From the NCBI GenBank assembly GCA_016931035.1, contig JAFGFN010000093.1, forward strand, positions 1 to 32,657: 32,657 nt of DNA, read 5' to 3'. Position 1 is the stretch's first letter; every line of letters starts with the position of its first letter. A model generated the notes under the pieces. That model saw nothing but the letters and a program-made list of their open reading frames with translations, had not been told where the DNA came from and did not search any database. The stretch is from Candidatus Sumerlaeota bacterium. GTDB taxonomy: Bacteria; Sumerlaeota; Sumerlaeia; UBA8349. Shown here in pieces: positions 22,888 through 30,729 of this stretch. Position numbers and translations under genes: made by a program.

Positions 22888-22939
22888 GACAGGCTGAAGC
22901 CCGAGAACGGGTGTTTGAGAATTCCGGCTTCAGCCTGTC
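22888..22939. repeat. Long inverted repeat built from the GGCTGAAGCC core
   Basis: The 14-base arms GACAGGCTGAAGCC (22888-22901) and GGCTTCAGCCTGTC (22926-22939) are exact reverse complements, separated by 24 bases. The element lies just after the protease stop codon and could act as an mRNA 3'-end hairpin, but it has no U-tract. Its core is the same as in the 9-2-9 palindromes. Confidence 0.75.
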
Positions 22940-22988
22940 CCTTTGTCCAAACACGCGTTGAGAGATCCGAGCACGGTCTCGTTTTCGA

Positions 22989-25313
22989 ATGGGATACTAT
23001 CCAGAGTCTCTGCGAAATCTGTCCGGCTACGCGCGGCGCGACCTTCGCCGCGACATTGTCTCGGGTTTGACCGTCGGCGTCGCGGGAATTCCGCAGGTCA
23101 TGGCCTACGCCATCGTCGCGGGCCTGCCTCCCGTCTACGGTCTCTACAGCGCCATCGTGAGCTGCGTCGTCGCGGCCGTTCTGGGGAGTTCCAACCATCT
23201 GGTCACGGGTCCGACCAACCCGACGTCGATCATCGTCTTCAGCGTGACCGCCACCTACGCGGGCCAGGCCAACCATCTCGAAGTCGTTCTTCTCCTGACT
23301 CTCCTCACCGGACTGATCGAGCTGGGGTTCGGGCTGCTACGTCTCGGCGGCCTCATGCGCTACGTGTCGAACTCGGTTTTGGTCGGGTTCACGGCGGGGG
23401 CGGCGATCGTTATCGCCGCCGGTCAGCTCAAGGAAATCCTCGGAATTGCGGTCGATCGCTCGCACGCCACGACGTTTGGCGGAATGCTCTGGCAGGTGGG
23501 AACGCATATTTCCCGCTCCAATCCCTACACCCTGGGAGTCGCGCTTTTCACCGTCGCGGTGATTCTTGGGGCGCGCAGGATTCACCGGCGTCTGCCGACT
23601 CATTTGCTGGCCGTGATTCTCTCCGCCGCGCTCGTCTGCGCTTTGGGATGGCACCGGGGCGCGGCGGGCGAAGCCAAGGTTCCCGTTCTCATGAGCATCC
23701 AGGAGATCCGGGGCACGCTCAACATGTTCCACATACCGAGTCTGATCGTTCCGTCGGGCCTGAGTCCGGGGCTGATCCACCAGATTGCGCCGGGGGCCGT
23801 CGCGTTGGCCATCATGAGCCTGGTCATGACGTCCTCCGCGGCGCGTGCATCGGCCGTCGGGTCGGGCCAGCGGGTGGATTTCTCGCGCGAGTTCGCGGCC
23901 CAGGGAATCGCCAAGATCGTCGGCGCGTTTTTCCAGAACTTCGCCGGGGCCGGATCGCTGACGCGCTCGGCTCTGTGCCAGCAGTCGGGAGGGCGCACGC
24001 GCATGGCGGCGATCGTCTCCGCCGCCATCACCGCTCTGGCGCTCGTGTCGCTCGCGCCTCTGGTGGGCTACATTCCCATAGCGAGCCTGGCCGGGATGGT
24101 GGTGGTTATCGCCTACGAGATGGTCGAGAAGCACCGGCTCCATCTCGTTCTCAAGTCGGGACGCGACTCGCGTCTTGTTTTCGGCGTCACATTGGGCGCC
24201 GCGGTTATCCTGCCTCTTCAGTACGCCATCTTCGTCGGCGTGTTCATGTCGATCGCCTTTCTCTTGCGCGCGACCAGCCGGCCCGATCTGACCGTTCTCG
24301 TCCCCCGCTCCGACGGGCGGTTCGAGGAGGCGCCGTTCGAGCGCCAGGCGCTTTCTCCGATTCTCCTGGTCAACATCGAGGGCGACCTGTACTTCGCCGC
24401 GGCCGAGAACCTCGACGACCATCTTCTTCGGGCTCTCTCGCCCGAGACGCGCGTCGTGATTCTCAGGATGAAGCGTCTGCGCGCCGTCGGCAGCACGGCC
24501 ATGGCCATTCTGGAGCATTTCTGGCAAATCCTGCGTGGCCGCGGCATCGCGCTCGTCGTCTGCGGCATCGAACGGGACTTGGTCGGTCTGATGACCCGCT
24601 CCGGCCTGCGCCAACGGATCGGCGAGCCCAACATCTTCTATGCCGACAATCTTCTTCTCCAATCGACCGAGCTGGCCCTGGCGCGCGCCCAAGGCATTGT
24701 CGAAATGGAGCGACGGCGGCGCGAGGCGGTCGCGAAGGTTCCGGCAGGCGAGCCGTCCAAGACCCGCGTCCCGCGAGCCCGCGATCTCATGACGCGCCGT
24801 TGCGTCCGGTTCGGCGAGGGGCATTCGTTGCGCGAGGCGGTTTGGCTTCTCAGCGGGCTCATCCAACGCGGCGACGGGTCCGACGCCAACGCGCTCTTTC
24901 TTCAGGACCGGCGCGGCTCGCTCGCGGCGGAGATCACTCCGAGGCTTCTGTTGGAGCGGATGGTGTCGGGCTGGGATCCATCCCGCGACCCGGATATGAG
25001 CGATTCGGAGATGGGGCGTCGGTTCGGCGAGCATTTCGCCGAGGTTCTGGCCGATGTCGCCCGCAAGGAGATGCCGCGTTTGACCCCGGAGACCCGCCTT
25101 GCCTCGCTGCTTCGTCTCGTGACGCGGAGCGAAGCCGGAATCGTTCCGATTTGCGATGCGTCGGGACGACTCGCCGGCCAAGTGGGTCTGGACGACCTGA
25201 TTGTCGGCTTGGGACAGATCCTGGATTTGCCCTCGCTCGATCCGAATTCCGCCGTTGGGAAAGAAGGCGCGGGCGCCGACCCTCGTCGCAACGGCGAGCG
25301 AAATGAAGGATAG
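22989..25313 (+). CDS. SulP-family anion transporter fused to STAS and CBS domains
   Basis: This is an inner-membrane transporter of the SulP/SLC26 family, which moves sulfate, bicarbonate or related anions. The 774-residue product has the SulP core at about residues 20-420. That core includes AGIPQVMAYAIVAGLPPVYGLY near the first helices and FAGAGSLTRSAL in the family's conserved NGGxxxT-like region. A STAS domain follows at about 450-560 (VNIEGDLYFAAAENLDD). Its usual phosphoacceptor region reads KRLRAVGSTAM and lacks the common D-S/T-S pattern. A pair of CBS-like segments then spans about 595-750 (ARDLMTRRCVRFGEGHSLREAV; SEAGIVPICDASGRLAGQVGLDDL). The ATG at 22989 has no clear Shine-Dalgarno sequence. 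A separate CBS protein gene follows after 4 bases. The ion carried cannot be decided. Confidence 0.9.
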   Translation: MGYYPESLRNLSGYARRDLRRDIVSGLTVGVAGIPQVMAYAIVAGLPPVYGLYSAIVSCVVAAVLGSSNHLVTGPTNPTSIIVFSVTATYAGQANHLEVVLLLTLLTGLIELGFGLLRLGGLMRYVSNSVLVGFTAGAAIVIAAGQLKEILGIAVDRSHATTFGGMLWQVGTHISRSNPYTLGVALFTVAVILGARRIHRRLPTHLLAVILSAALVCALGWHRGAAGEAKVPVLMSIQEIRGTLNMFHIPSLIVPSGLSPGLIHQIAPGAVALAIMSLVMTSSAARASAVGSGQRVDFSREFAAQGIAKIVGAFFQNFAGAGSLTRSALCQQSGGRTRMAAIVSAAITALALVSLAPLVGYIPIASLAGMVVVIAYEMVEKHRLHLVLKSGRDSRLVFGVTLGAAVILPLQYAIFVGVFMSIAFLLRATSRPDLTVLVPRSDGRFEEAPFERQALSPILLVNIEGDLYFAAAENLDDHLLRALSPETRVVILRMKRLRAVGSTAMAILEHFWQILRGRGIALVVCGIERDLVGLMTRSGLRQRIGEPNIFYADNLLLQSTELALARAQGIVEMERRRREAVAKVPAGEPSKTRVPRARDLMTRRCVRFGEGHSLREAVWLLSGLIQRGDGSDANALFLQDRRGSLAAEITPRLLLERMVSGWDPSRDPDMSDSEMGRRFGEHFAEVLADVARKEMPRLTPETRLASLLRLVTRSEAGIVPICDASGRLAGQVGLDDLIVGLGQILDLPSLDPNSAVGKEGAGADPRRNGERNEG

Positions 25314-25317
25314 CCGT

Positions 25318-25812
25318 ATGGCCGACGAAATCGTCGCTCGAGACCTCGTGAGATCCGTCTTCCTGAGAGTCGGGACCGATCACACGCTCCGCGAGACTCT
25401 GGGCGTGCTGCTCGATCCTCTGGCCCGAGGCCAACGGCCGCGCGTTCTGATCGTTCTGAATACCGACTGTTCGTTCGCCGGTCTGCTCACCACGCGCGAC
25501 ATTCTCAGGACGCTCTTGCCCGACTGGATCGACGACACCGACCCGCGCGAGGAGAACGAAGACGCTTTCGAGCCGAGACTCCTCGACGCGTTGCGATCGA
25601 GACTCGACGTCAAGGTTGTCGCGGCGATGAAAACCGACGTTTCCGTCGCCGCGCCAAGCGACCGGCTCCCCACCCTTCTCTCCACTATGCTTTCCCAGCG
25701 GGTCGATTCGATCCCCGTTCTGGACGGCGGACGGATTCTCGGAGTGGTTCATCTGGCCGACGTCTTCTCCGCCTGCGCGCGCCTCGCGCTTGCCTCGCAG
25801 GCCGATGTATGA
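25318..25812 (+). CDS. Two-CBS-domain protein
   Basis: This small cytoplasmic protein of 164 residues has two CBS motifs: residues 20-65 (HTLRETLGVLLDPLARG, then GLLTTRDILRTLLP) and 95-155 (VAAMKTDVSVAAPSDRL, then VDSIPVLDGGRILGVVHLADVF). Such pairs usually bind adenine nucleotides and report energy state. I place the start at ATG 25318, 4 bases after the SulP stop, because AAGGA at 25306-25310 is well spaced. ATG 25303 would overlap the SulP end. Because it is co-transcribed with a transporter that itself ends in CBS-like domains, it may regulate that transporter, perhaps by pairing with those domains. That is inference. Confidence 0.88.
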   Translation: MADEIVARDLVRSVFLRVGTDHTLRETLGVLLDPLARGQRPRVLIVLNTDCSFAGLLTTRDILRTLLPDWIDDTDPREENEDAFEPRLLDALRSRLDVKVVAAMKTDVSVAAPSDRLPTLLSTMLSQRVDSIPVLDGGRILGVVHLADVFSACARLALASQADV

Positions 25813-25813
25813 A

Positions 25814-25841
25814 TTGACAGCGCCGACGGAAAAGAGATAAT
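25814..25841 (+). promoter_or_regulatory. Likely promoter of the dehydratase/RadC operon
   Basis: A perfect TTGACA (25814-25819) and GATAAT (25836-25841) are 16 bases apart, directly after the CBS gene's stop codon. Transcription would start near 25848, giving a leader of about 55 bases to ATG 25904. Confidence 0.6.
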
Positions 25842-25903
25842 CTCCGTTTGACGCTTGGGTGCATCGGCTCGAATCCGACTCCTCGCATCTCTCCAGGACC
25901 CGT

Positions 25904-27856
25904 ATGTACAAAGAGAAAATCAAGTGGATCCTTCTCGACTCGGCGCTGGTCGCGTTTGCGTTCCTGGCCGCCTATCTGATGCGGTTCCTTCCGGTCAAAC
26001 TGGACATGTTGAAGGAGGAGTACGCGCCCGATTTCGCGCTCTACCTTCGCCAGGCTCTCTATCTGATTCCCTTCTTCATCGTTTTGCGCGTTCTGGCGTT
26101 CCATCTGTTCGATCTCTACCGCGGCATCGCCCGCTACGCCGGGATGCACGAGATGCGACAAATCGTGCTGGCCGTAACCTCGGCCACGGCCGTGCTGATC
26201 GCCTGGGACGTCGCGTCGGGACTCTTCGGACGCTTGGCGACACTCCCCGGAACAGGTTCGCCGGGCATCCCCAGCTTCGTGCCTTGGCCCGTCATCGCAG
26301 CCGACTGGATGGGGTGTCTGATCCTGGTGGGCGGCGCTCGGATGGCGGACCGGATGTGGCGCCTGACTCGTTTCAACAGCGCCGCCGCGATCCACAACGT
26401 GGTGATTGTCGGCGCGGGCGAGGTCGGCGAGCTGCTCGCGCGTCACTTTCTTCAGAACCCTCACATCGGTTTCCGCCCCGTCGGGTTCGTGGACGAGAAC
26501 GAGAAGACCTGGGGGCGGCATATTCACGGTTTGACCGTTTATGGCGGGGTGGAAGATTTGCCCGGGCTGATCGAGGAGACGGGGATCGTCGAAGTCATTG
26601 TCGCCGTCTCGAAACCGCCGCTCAAGCTCATCGATCGCATCGTCGAGATCTGCGAACGCGCCCACGTCGGGTTCAAGATCGTTCCCGCCGTCAGCGACGT
26701 GATGGCCGAGCGGGTCTCGATCAGCCAGATTCGCAACGTCGAGATCGAGGACCTTCTGGGTCGCGAATCGGTCGATCTCACGCTGTCTCCGGAGATGAAC
26801 TACGTGGAGGGCGAAACCGTCCTCGTCACGGGCGCGGGGGGCTCGATCGGCTCGGAGCTGTGCCGTCAGATTCTCTTGGACAAGCCCCGGCGGCTTCTTC
26901 TTTTCGGTCGCGGCGAGAACAGCCTCTACGAAATCGCCACGGAACTGCATTGCACCCCGAGCCGCGACGACATGAAGATTCTCGTCGGCGACATCCAGGA
27001 CGTGACGCGGCTGCAACAGGTTTTCGAACGTTACCGGCCGACCGTGGTCTTCCACGCCGCGGCGCACAAACACGTGCCTCTCATGGAGCTGCACCCGGCC
27101 GAGGCGGTCAAGAACAACGTCGTGGGGACGTTCAACGTGGCGTACCTCGCCACGAAATACAAAGCGAAACGCTTCATCTTGATCTCGACCGACAAGGCGG
27201 TTCGCCCCTCGAGCGTCATGGGAGTCACAAAGCGGGTGGCCGAAATGATCGTCTCCGCCTTCAGCCGCGACTCCGAGACGGGCTTCATCGCCGTTCGCTT
27301 CGGCAACGTCCTCGGAAGCCGCGGGTCGGTCGTTCCGAAGTTCCGAAAGCAGATCGCCGCGGGCGGGCCGGTCACCGTGACGCATCCCGAAGTCGAGCGT
27401 TTCTTCATGACGATTCCCGAGGCGGTCAATCTGGTTCGCCAAGCGGGCGCGCTCGGGTCGAACGGCCAGATGTTTCTTCTCGACATGGGCGAGCCGGTTC
27501 GGATCGCCGATCTGGCTCGCCGCATGATCACCCTGTCGGGGTTCGAGCCGGGCGTGGACATCGACATCGAATACATCGGCCTGATGCCGGGCGAGAAGCT
27601 CAAGGAAGAACTCCTGGCCGCGAGCGAGGATCTTCAACCGACCGAACATCCGAAGATCTACAGGACCAACGTCGAACAGCCGACGCTCGAACAGGTCAAG
27701 AGTTGGCTGAAGACGCTGACCCAGCTTCTGGAATCCCCCCACCCCGCCGCTTTGATCGAGGAACTCCAGCGGATCGCACCCGACTACACGCCCTCCGAAG
27801 CCTGTCGCGCTCCGGACGAACGCCTCGATACAGAGGGATCCCGGACCGATGGATGA
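25904..27856 (+). CDS. CapD/PglF/FlaA1-type membrane nucleotide-sugar 4,6-dehydratase
   Basis: This is a membrane-bound enzyme that usually dehydrates UDP-GlcNAc-type sugars for surface polysaccharide or protein glycosylation. The 650-residue protein starts with four likely membrane helices (about 8-30, 51-72, 86-108 and 117-140). A first Rossmann motif (VVIVGAGEVGELLAR, 166-180) and the catalytic domain's VLVTGAGGSIGSE (306-318) follow. The active-site region ISTDKAVRPSSVMGVTK (427-443) has methionine in place of the usual tyrosine, as is normal in this family. ATG 25904 is chosen over the GTG at 25859: AGGA lies just upstream and the protein then starts as relatives do. The downstream radC-type gene overlaps its end by 8 bases. 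No glycosyltransferase genes are in the window. Confidence 0.9.
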   Translation: MYKEKIKWILLDSALVAFAFLAAYLMRFLPVKLDMLKEEYAPDFALYLRQALYLIPFFIVLRVLAFHLFDLYRGIARYAGMHEMRQIVLAVTSATAVLIAWDVASGLFGRLATLPGTGSPGIPSFVPWPVIAADWMGCLILVGGARMADRMWRLTRFNSAAAIHNVVIVGAGEVGELLARHFLQNPHIGFRPVGFVDENEKTWGRHIHGLTVYGGVEDLPGLIEETGIVEVIVAVSKPPLKLIDRIVEICERAHVGFKIVPAVSDVMAERVSISQIRNVEIEDLLGRESVDLTLSPEMNYVEGETVLVTGAGGSIGSELCRQILLDKPRRLLLFGRGENSLYEIATELHCTPSRDDMKILVGDIQDVTRLQQVFERYRPTVVFHAAAHKHVPLMELHPAEAVKNNVVGTFNVAYLATKYKAKRFILISTDKAVRPSSVMGVTKRVAEMIVSAFSRDSETGFIAVRFGNVLGSRGSVVPKFRKQIAAGGPVTVTHPEVERFFMTIPEAVNLVRQAGALGSNGQMFLLDMGEPVRIADLARRMITLSGFEPGVDIDIEYIGLMPGEKLKEELLAASEDLQPTEHPKIYRTNVEQPTLEQVKSWLKTLTQLLESPHPAALIEELQRIAPDYTPSEACRAPDERLDTEGSRTDG

Positions 27857-29420
27857 CATACGGCGCGTCGACTGTTTCGAGCGGCTGCACAAGCACTTGG
27901 TGCGCCATCAGCCGGACTGGCAGAGACGTTCCGAAGCGATTCAACCCTACCGCTACAGGACGCAAGGCGAGACCTTCTTTCTCACTCACTTGGTGGCTCT
28001 TCTCTCGGGCCTGGACGAAGAGGCGGCCGAGGGCAAACGCCGCATCCGCCGCATCATGATGGAGCTGGACTCCGACGGCGGCCAATCCGAATCTCTGGCC
28101 GAGCGCTTGGTGATTCGCGAGAAGGCGCTGACGCCCGAAAAGGCGCTTTCCGAGACGCAGAAGAACAACCTGCGCCTCTCGCGCGGCAACCTGGCGCGTC
28201 TCCGCGAGGAAATAGGCGCCGACGGACGATCGTCGCGCGACGGGACGCGCGCGGGACGCACTCCTCCTCTGCCGCTCGGGGTCGCGTTCGACGTCTATCT
28301 CGAACGCCACGACAATCTTCCCGAGCGAATCGCCGCGACTCAGCGGCTTCTGCCCTGTCTCTCGAATCTGAACACGTTTCGGTATCTCAATCGGCTCGGG
28401 TTTCCCGTGCTGGTGCCCGAGGGCCGGTCGCAAGTCTTCCTTTTTCGCCTGGGGCTTCTCGATCGCACGTCGGGCGCTATCGAGACTCAGCTCGAGGCGT
28501 GCCGCGTCGCGGAAAGCATCGCCGTTTTGCTCAAACGGTCGGCGCTCGAGATCGATCTCTGGATTCGGGCCTATGTGGGCCGCGTGCCGGAGCTCTCTCC
28601 CGTGGCCTCGCTCTGCCGCAGCACCCCGCATTGCGACGCGTGCGACCTCCAGACGTATTGCCACTACTATCGGTTTCGTCGTCCGCAAGTCTCGGGCGGC
28701 ACCGTCGCGCTTCCCATCAAGGAATGGCGTCCGAGCGAACAACCGCGCGAGCGACTCCTCCACAACGGGGCCGAGGCGCTTCAGGACGTGGAGCTGCTCG
28801 CCATCGTCTTGCGCACCGGGACGCGGCAGTGCAACGTGCTGGAACTGGCGCGGCGGCTGCTCGAACACTTCGGCAGTCTCAGCGCGATCGAGGAGGCCTC
28901 GATCGAGGAACTGCGCAAGGTCCACGGGATCGGCAATCTCAAAGCGATCGAACTCAAGGCGGTGCTCGAGCTGGGCCGGCGGCTTGTCTATCGTCCGCTG
29001 CAGCCGGGCCAAAGCATCGAATCGAGCAACGACGTTTATCGCTCCTACGGTCTGCGGCTCGCTCATCGCAAGCAGGAGGAGTTCATCCTCCTCATGCTCG
29101 ACAACAAGAACCAGGTGATCCGCGAGGAGGTCGTCTCGCGCGGCGGACTCGACGCTTCGATCGTGCATCCGCGCGAAGTGTTCAAAGTCGCGATCCGAGC
29201 CAGCGCCGCGTCCGTCATCTTCGTGCACAACCATCCGAGCGGCGACCCGACGCCCAGCCACGACGACTTCGTCATCACCCAACGTCTCGAAGAGGCGGCC
29301 GAGTTTCTCAAGATCCAGGTCTTGGACCACGTCATCGTCGGGGCGGGACGATACTACAGCTTCACCGACGGCGAGACCGTCGACGTCCCCATCGAGACGG
29401 TCGCGTCCTCCGACGAGTAA
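27849..29420 (+). CDS. RadC-domain protein with N-terminal Fe-S endonuclease III-like region
   Basis: This 523-residue protein joins two parts. The C-terminal part (from about residue 290) is a complete RadC protein: the helix-hairpin-helix region (LQDVELLAIVLRTGT; KVHGIGNLKAIELKAVLELG) and the JAB/MPN metal motif with H460, H462, S470 and D473 (HNHPSGDPTPSHDD). The N-terminal 270 residues are unusual. They include LNRLGFPVLVPEGRSQVFLF followed by RLGLLD (181-205), which recalls the region after the catalytic loop in endonuclease III-type glycosylases. They end with four cysteines, C256, C262, C265 and C271, in the C-x5-C-x2-C-x5-C pattern, close to the endonuclease III Fe-S loop. No catalytic lysine/aspartate pair is obvious. 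RadC's function is itself unclear. The start overlaps the dehydratase stop by 8 bases. Confidence 0.82.
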   Translation: MDDIRRVDCFERLHKHLVRHQPDWQRRSEAIQPYRYRTQGETFFLTHLVALLSGLDEEAAEGKRRIRRIMMELDSDGGQSESLAERLVIREKALTPEKALSETQKNNLRLSRGNLARLREEIGADGRSSRDGTRAGRTPPLPLGVAFDVYLERHDNLPERIAATQRLLPCLSNLNTFRYLNRLGFPVLVPEGRSQVFLFRLGLLDRTSGAIETQLEACRVAESIAVLLKRSALEIDLWIRAYVGRVPELSPVASLCRSTPHCDACDLQTYCHYYRFRRPQVSGGTVALPIKEWRPSEQPRERLLHNGAEALQDVELLAIVLRTGTRQCNVLELARRLLEHFGSLSAIEEASIEELRKVHGIGNLKAIELKAVLELGRRLVYRPLQPGQSIESSNDVYRSYGLRLAHRKQEEFILLMLDNKNQVIREEVVSRGGLDASIVHPREVFKVAIRASAASVIFVHNHPSGDPTPSHDDFVITQRLEEAAEFLKIQVLDHVIVGAGRYYSFTDGETVDVPIETVASSDE

Positions 29421-29513
29421 CCCGCCGCGCTCGCGTTTCCGTGTGTCGAGCCGGCGCCGCGGTTCGAGTCGGCGAGACGCATCCCGCGATCGCCCGGAGA
29501 ACGCCGATTTTCC

Positions 29514-29542
29514 TTGCGACCGCTATCTTGCGGGCATACGAT
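29514..29542 (+). promoter_or_regulatory. Possible promoter of the importer operon
   Basis: TTGCGA (29514-29519) and TACGAT (29537-29542) are 17 bases apart. TACGAT occurs again in each copy of the adjacent tandem duplication (29546-29551 and 29565-29570), so alternative -10 boxes are possible. Confidence 0.3.
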
Positions 29543-29579
29543 CCGTACGATAGCATGGGCTCCGTACGATAGCATGGGC
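29542..29579. repeat. Perfect 19-bp tandem duplication
   Basis: TCCGTACGATAGCATGGGC occurs twice with no gap, at 29542-29560 and 29561-29579. The exact identity points to a recent duplication. It lies next to the putative -10 region of the importer operon. Confidence 0.9.
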
Positions 29580-29754
29580 TCTTTTTCCCCAGCGTAGGAA
29601 GAAGTCCGTCGGACGCGCGGGATCTTGTCGGCTCTGCTGTCGGCGATTGGACCCGCTCCGCATCCCGGGAAAAACCGGTCTCGCAAAACCAACCCATGCC
29701 GAAGCGGCCGCCGGCATTCGGTCGGCGGCCCCAGGCGGACAGGCAGGTTCGACC

Positions 29755-30729
29755 ATGAAGAAATCCCTTATCGTCTTGCTGGTTCTTTCACTGTGGAGTT
29801 TCCCGGCCCTCGCGGCGGACGAAGGGGAACCCTTAGTCCTTCGTTTCGGCCATTTCCCCAACGTCACCCACGCCCAGGGAGTGATCGCTCACGGACTGTC
29901 GCGACAGGGCAAAGGGTGGTTCGAGGAACGTTTGGGACCGGGCGTCAAGATCGAGTGGTTCGTTTTCAATGCAGGGCCGAGCGCGATGGAATGTTTCTTC
30001 GCCAAGACGCTCGACGTGACCTATGTCGGCCCGAACCCGTCGATCAACGCGCACCTGCGTTCCAAGGGCGAAGAGGTCCGGGTCATCGCGGGCGCTACGA
30101 ACGGCGGGGCGGCGCTGGTGGTGCGCAAGGACTCGGGGATCGAGAAGGCCGAGGATTTCCGAGGTAAGAAGATCGCCACGCCCCAGTTCGGCAACACCCA
30201 GGACGTGTCGTGTCGCGCGTGGCTCAAGAAGCAGGGCTTCAACGTCACGCAGGTCGGGGGCGATGTGTTTGTGGCGCCGACGTCGAATCCCGATCAGCTC
30301 GCCCTGTTTCAGCGCGGGGACATCGATGGAGTCTGGACCGTCGAGCCGTGGGTGTCGACTCTCTTGCTCAAAGCCGACGGCCGGGTGTTTCTCGACGAAC
30401 CCGACAGCATGACCACGGTGTTGGCGGCGCGAGTCGCGTTTCTCCAGGAGCACGCGGACCTAGCCAAGAAGATCGCCCAGGCCCACGCCGAGCTGACCGA
30501 ATGGATTCGACAGAATCCGGCCGAAGCGCAGAAACTGATCGTCGAGGAACTGACCGCCGAAACGCGGCGCGAGTTCCCCCTCGATTTGGTCGAGGCCTCG
30601 TGGCCGCGCCTCCATTTCACGAGCGAGATCACGCGCGAGTCGTTCGAGTCCTTCTTGGCCGCGGCCCAGTCGGTCGGGTTCTTGAAGGGCGCGGGAGATT
30701 TGTCGCAATTGGTGGACGTCCCGAAATGA
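29755..30729 (+). CDS. Sulfonate/nitrate/taurine-class ABC substrate-binding protein
   Basis: This is the periplasmic binding protein of a three-gene importer. The 324-residue product has a type I signal peptide (MKKSLIVLLVLSLWSFPALA, cleavage expected after residue 20). The mature part follows the SsuA/NMT1-like pattern: LVLRFGHFPNVTHAQGVIAH, then a TYVGPNPSINAH segment and GKKIATPQFGNTQDVSCRAWL. The class covers aliphatic sulfonates, taurine, nitrate, cyanate and thiamine precursors, and the ligand cannot be chosen from sequence. I start at ATG 29755 because the signal peptide begins there; the ribosome binding site (GGCAGG) is weak and a hairpin lies just upstream. The stop overlaps the next start as ATGA. 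Confidence 0.92.
   Translation: MKKSLIVLLVLSLWSFPALAADEGEPLVLRFGHFPNVTHAQGVIAHGLSRQGKGWFEERLGPGVKIEWFVFNAGPSAMECFFAKTLDVTYVGPNPSINAHLRSKGEEVRVIAGATNGGAALVVRKDSGIEKAEDFRGKKIATPQFGNTQDVSCRAWLKKQGFNVTQVGGDVFVAPTSNPDQLALFQRGDIDGVWTVEPWVSTLLLKADGRVFLDEPDSMTTVLAARVAFLQEHADLAKKIAQAHAELTEWIRQNPAEAQKLIVEELTAETRREFPLDLVEASWPRLHFTSEITRESFESFLAAAQSVGFLKGAGDLSQLVDVPK

Larger units (their letters stand above)
29421..29754. other. Intergenic region before the importer operon
   Basis: These 334 bases hold no convincing gene. They contain a possible promoter (29514-29542), a perfect 19-bp tandem duplication (29542-29579), and an 8-base-arm hairpin GGCCGCCG/CGGCGGCC (29706-29713 and 29723-29730) about 25 bases before the importer's first start codon. 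Confidence 0.6.

Noticed and set aside
22943..25306. Second long plus-strand frame over the SulP gene
   Set aside because: It is rich in arginine and serine and overlaps the well-conserved SulP frame throughout.
25685..27892. Long open frame (735 codons) on the minus strand
   Set aside because: It is antisense to the CapD/PglF-type gene, which has clear family motifs. The long frame is a by-product of GC-rich codon use.
29640..29754. Riboswitch in the leader of the importer operon
   Set aside because: A hairpin is visible at 29706-29730, but I find no conserved core of the TPP, SAM or cobalamin classes.
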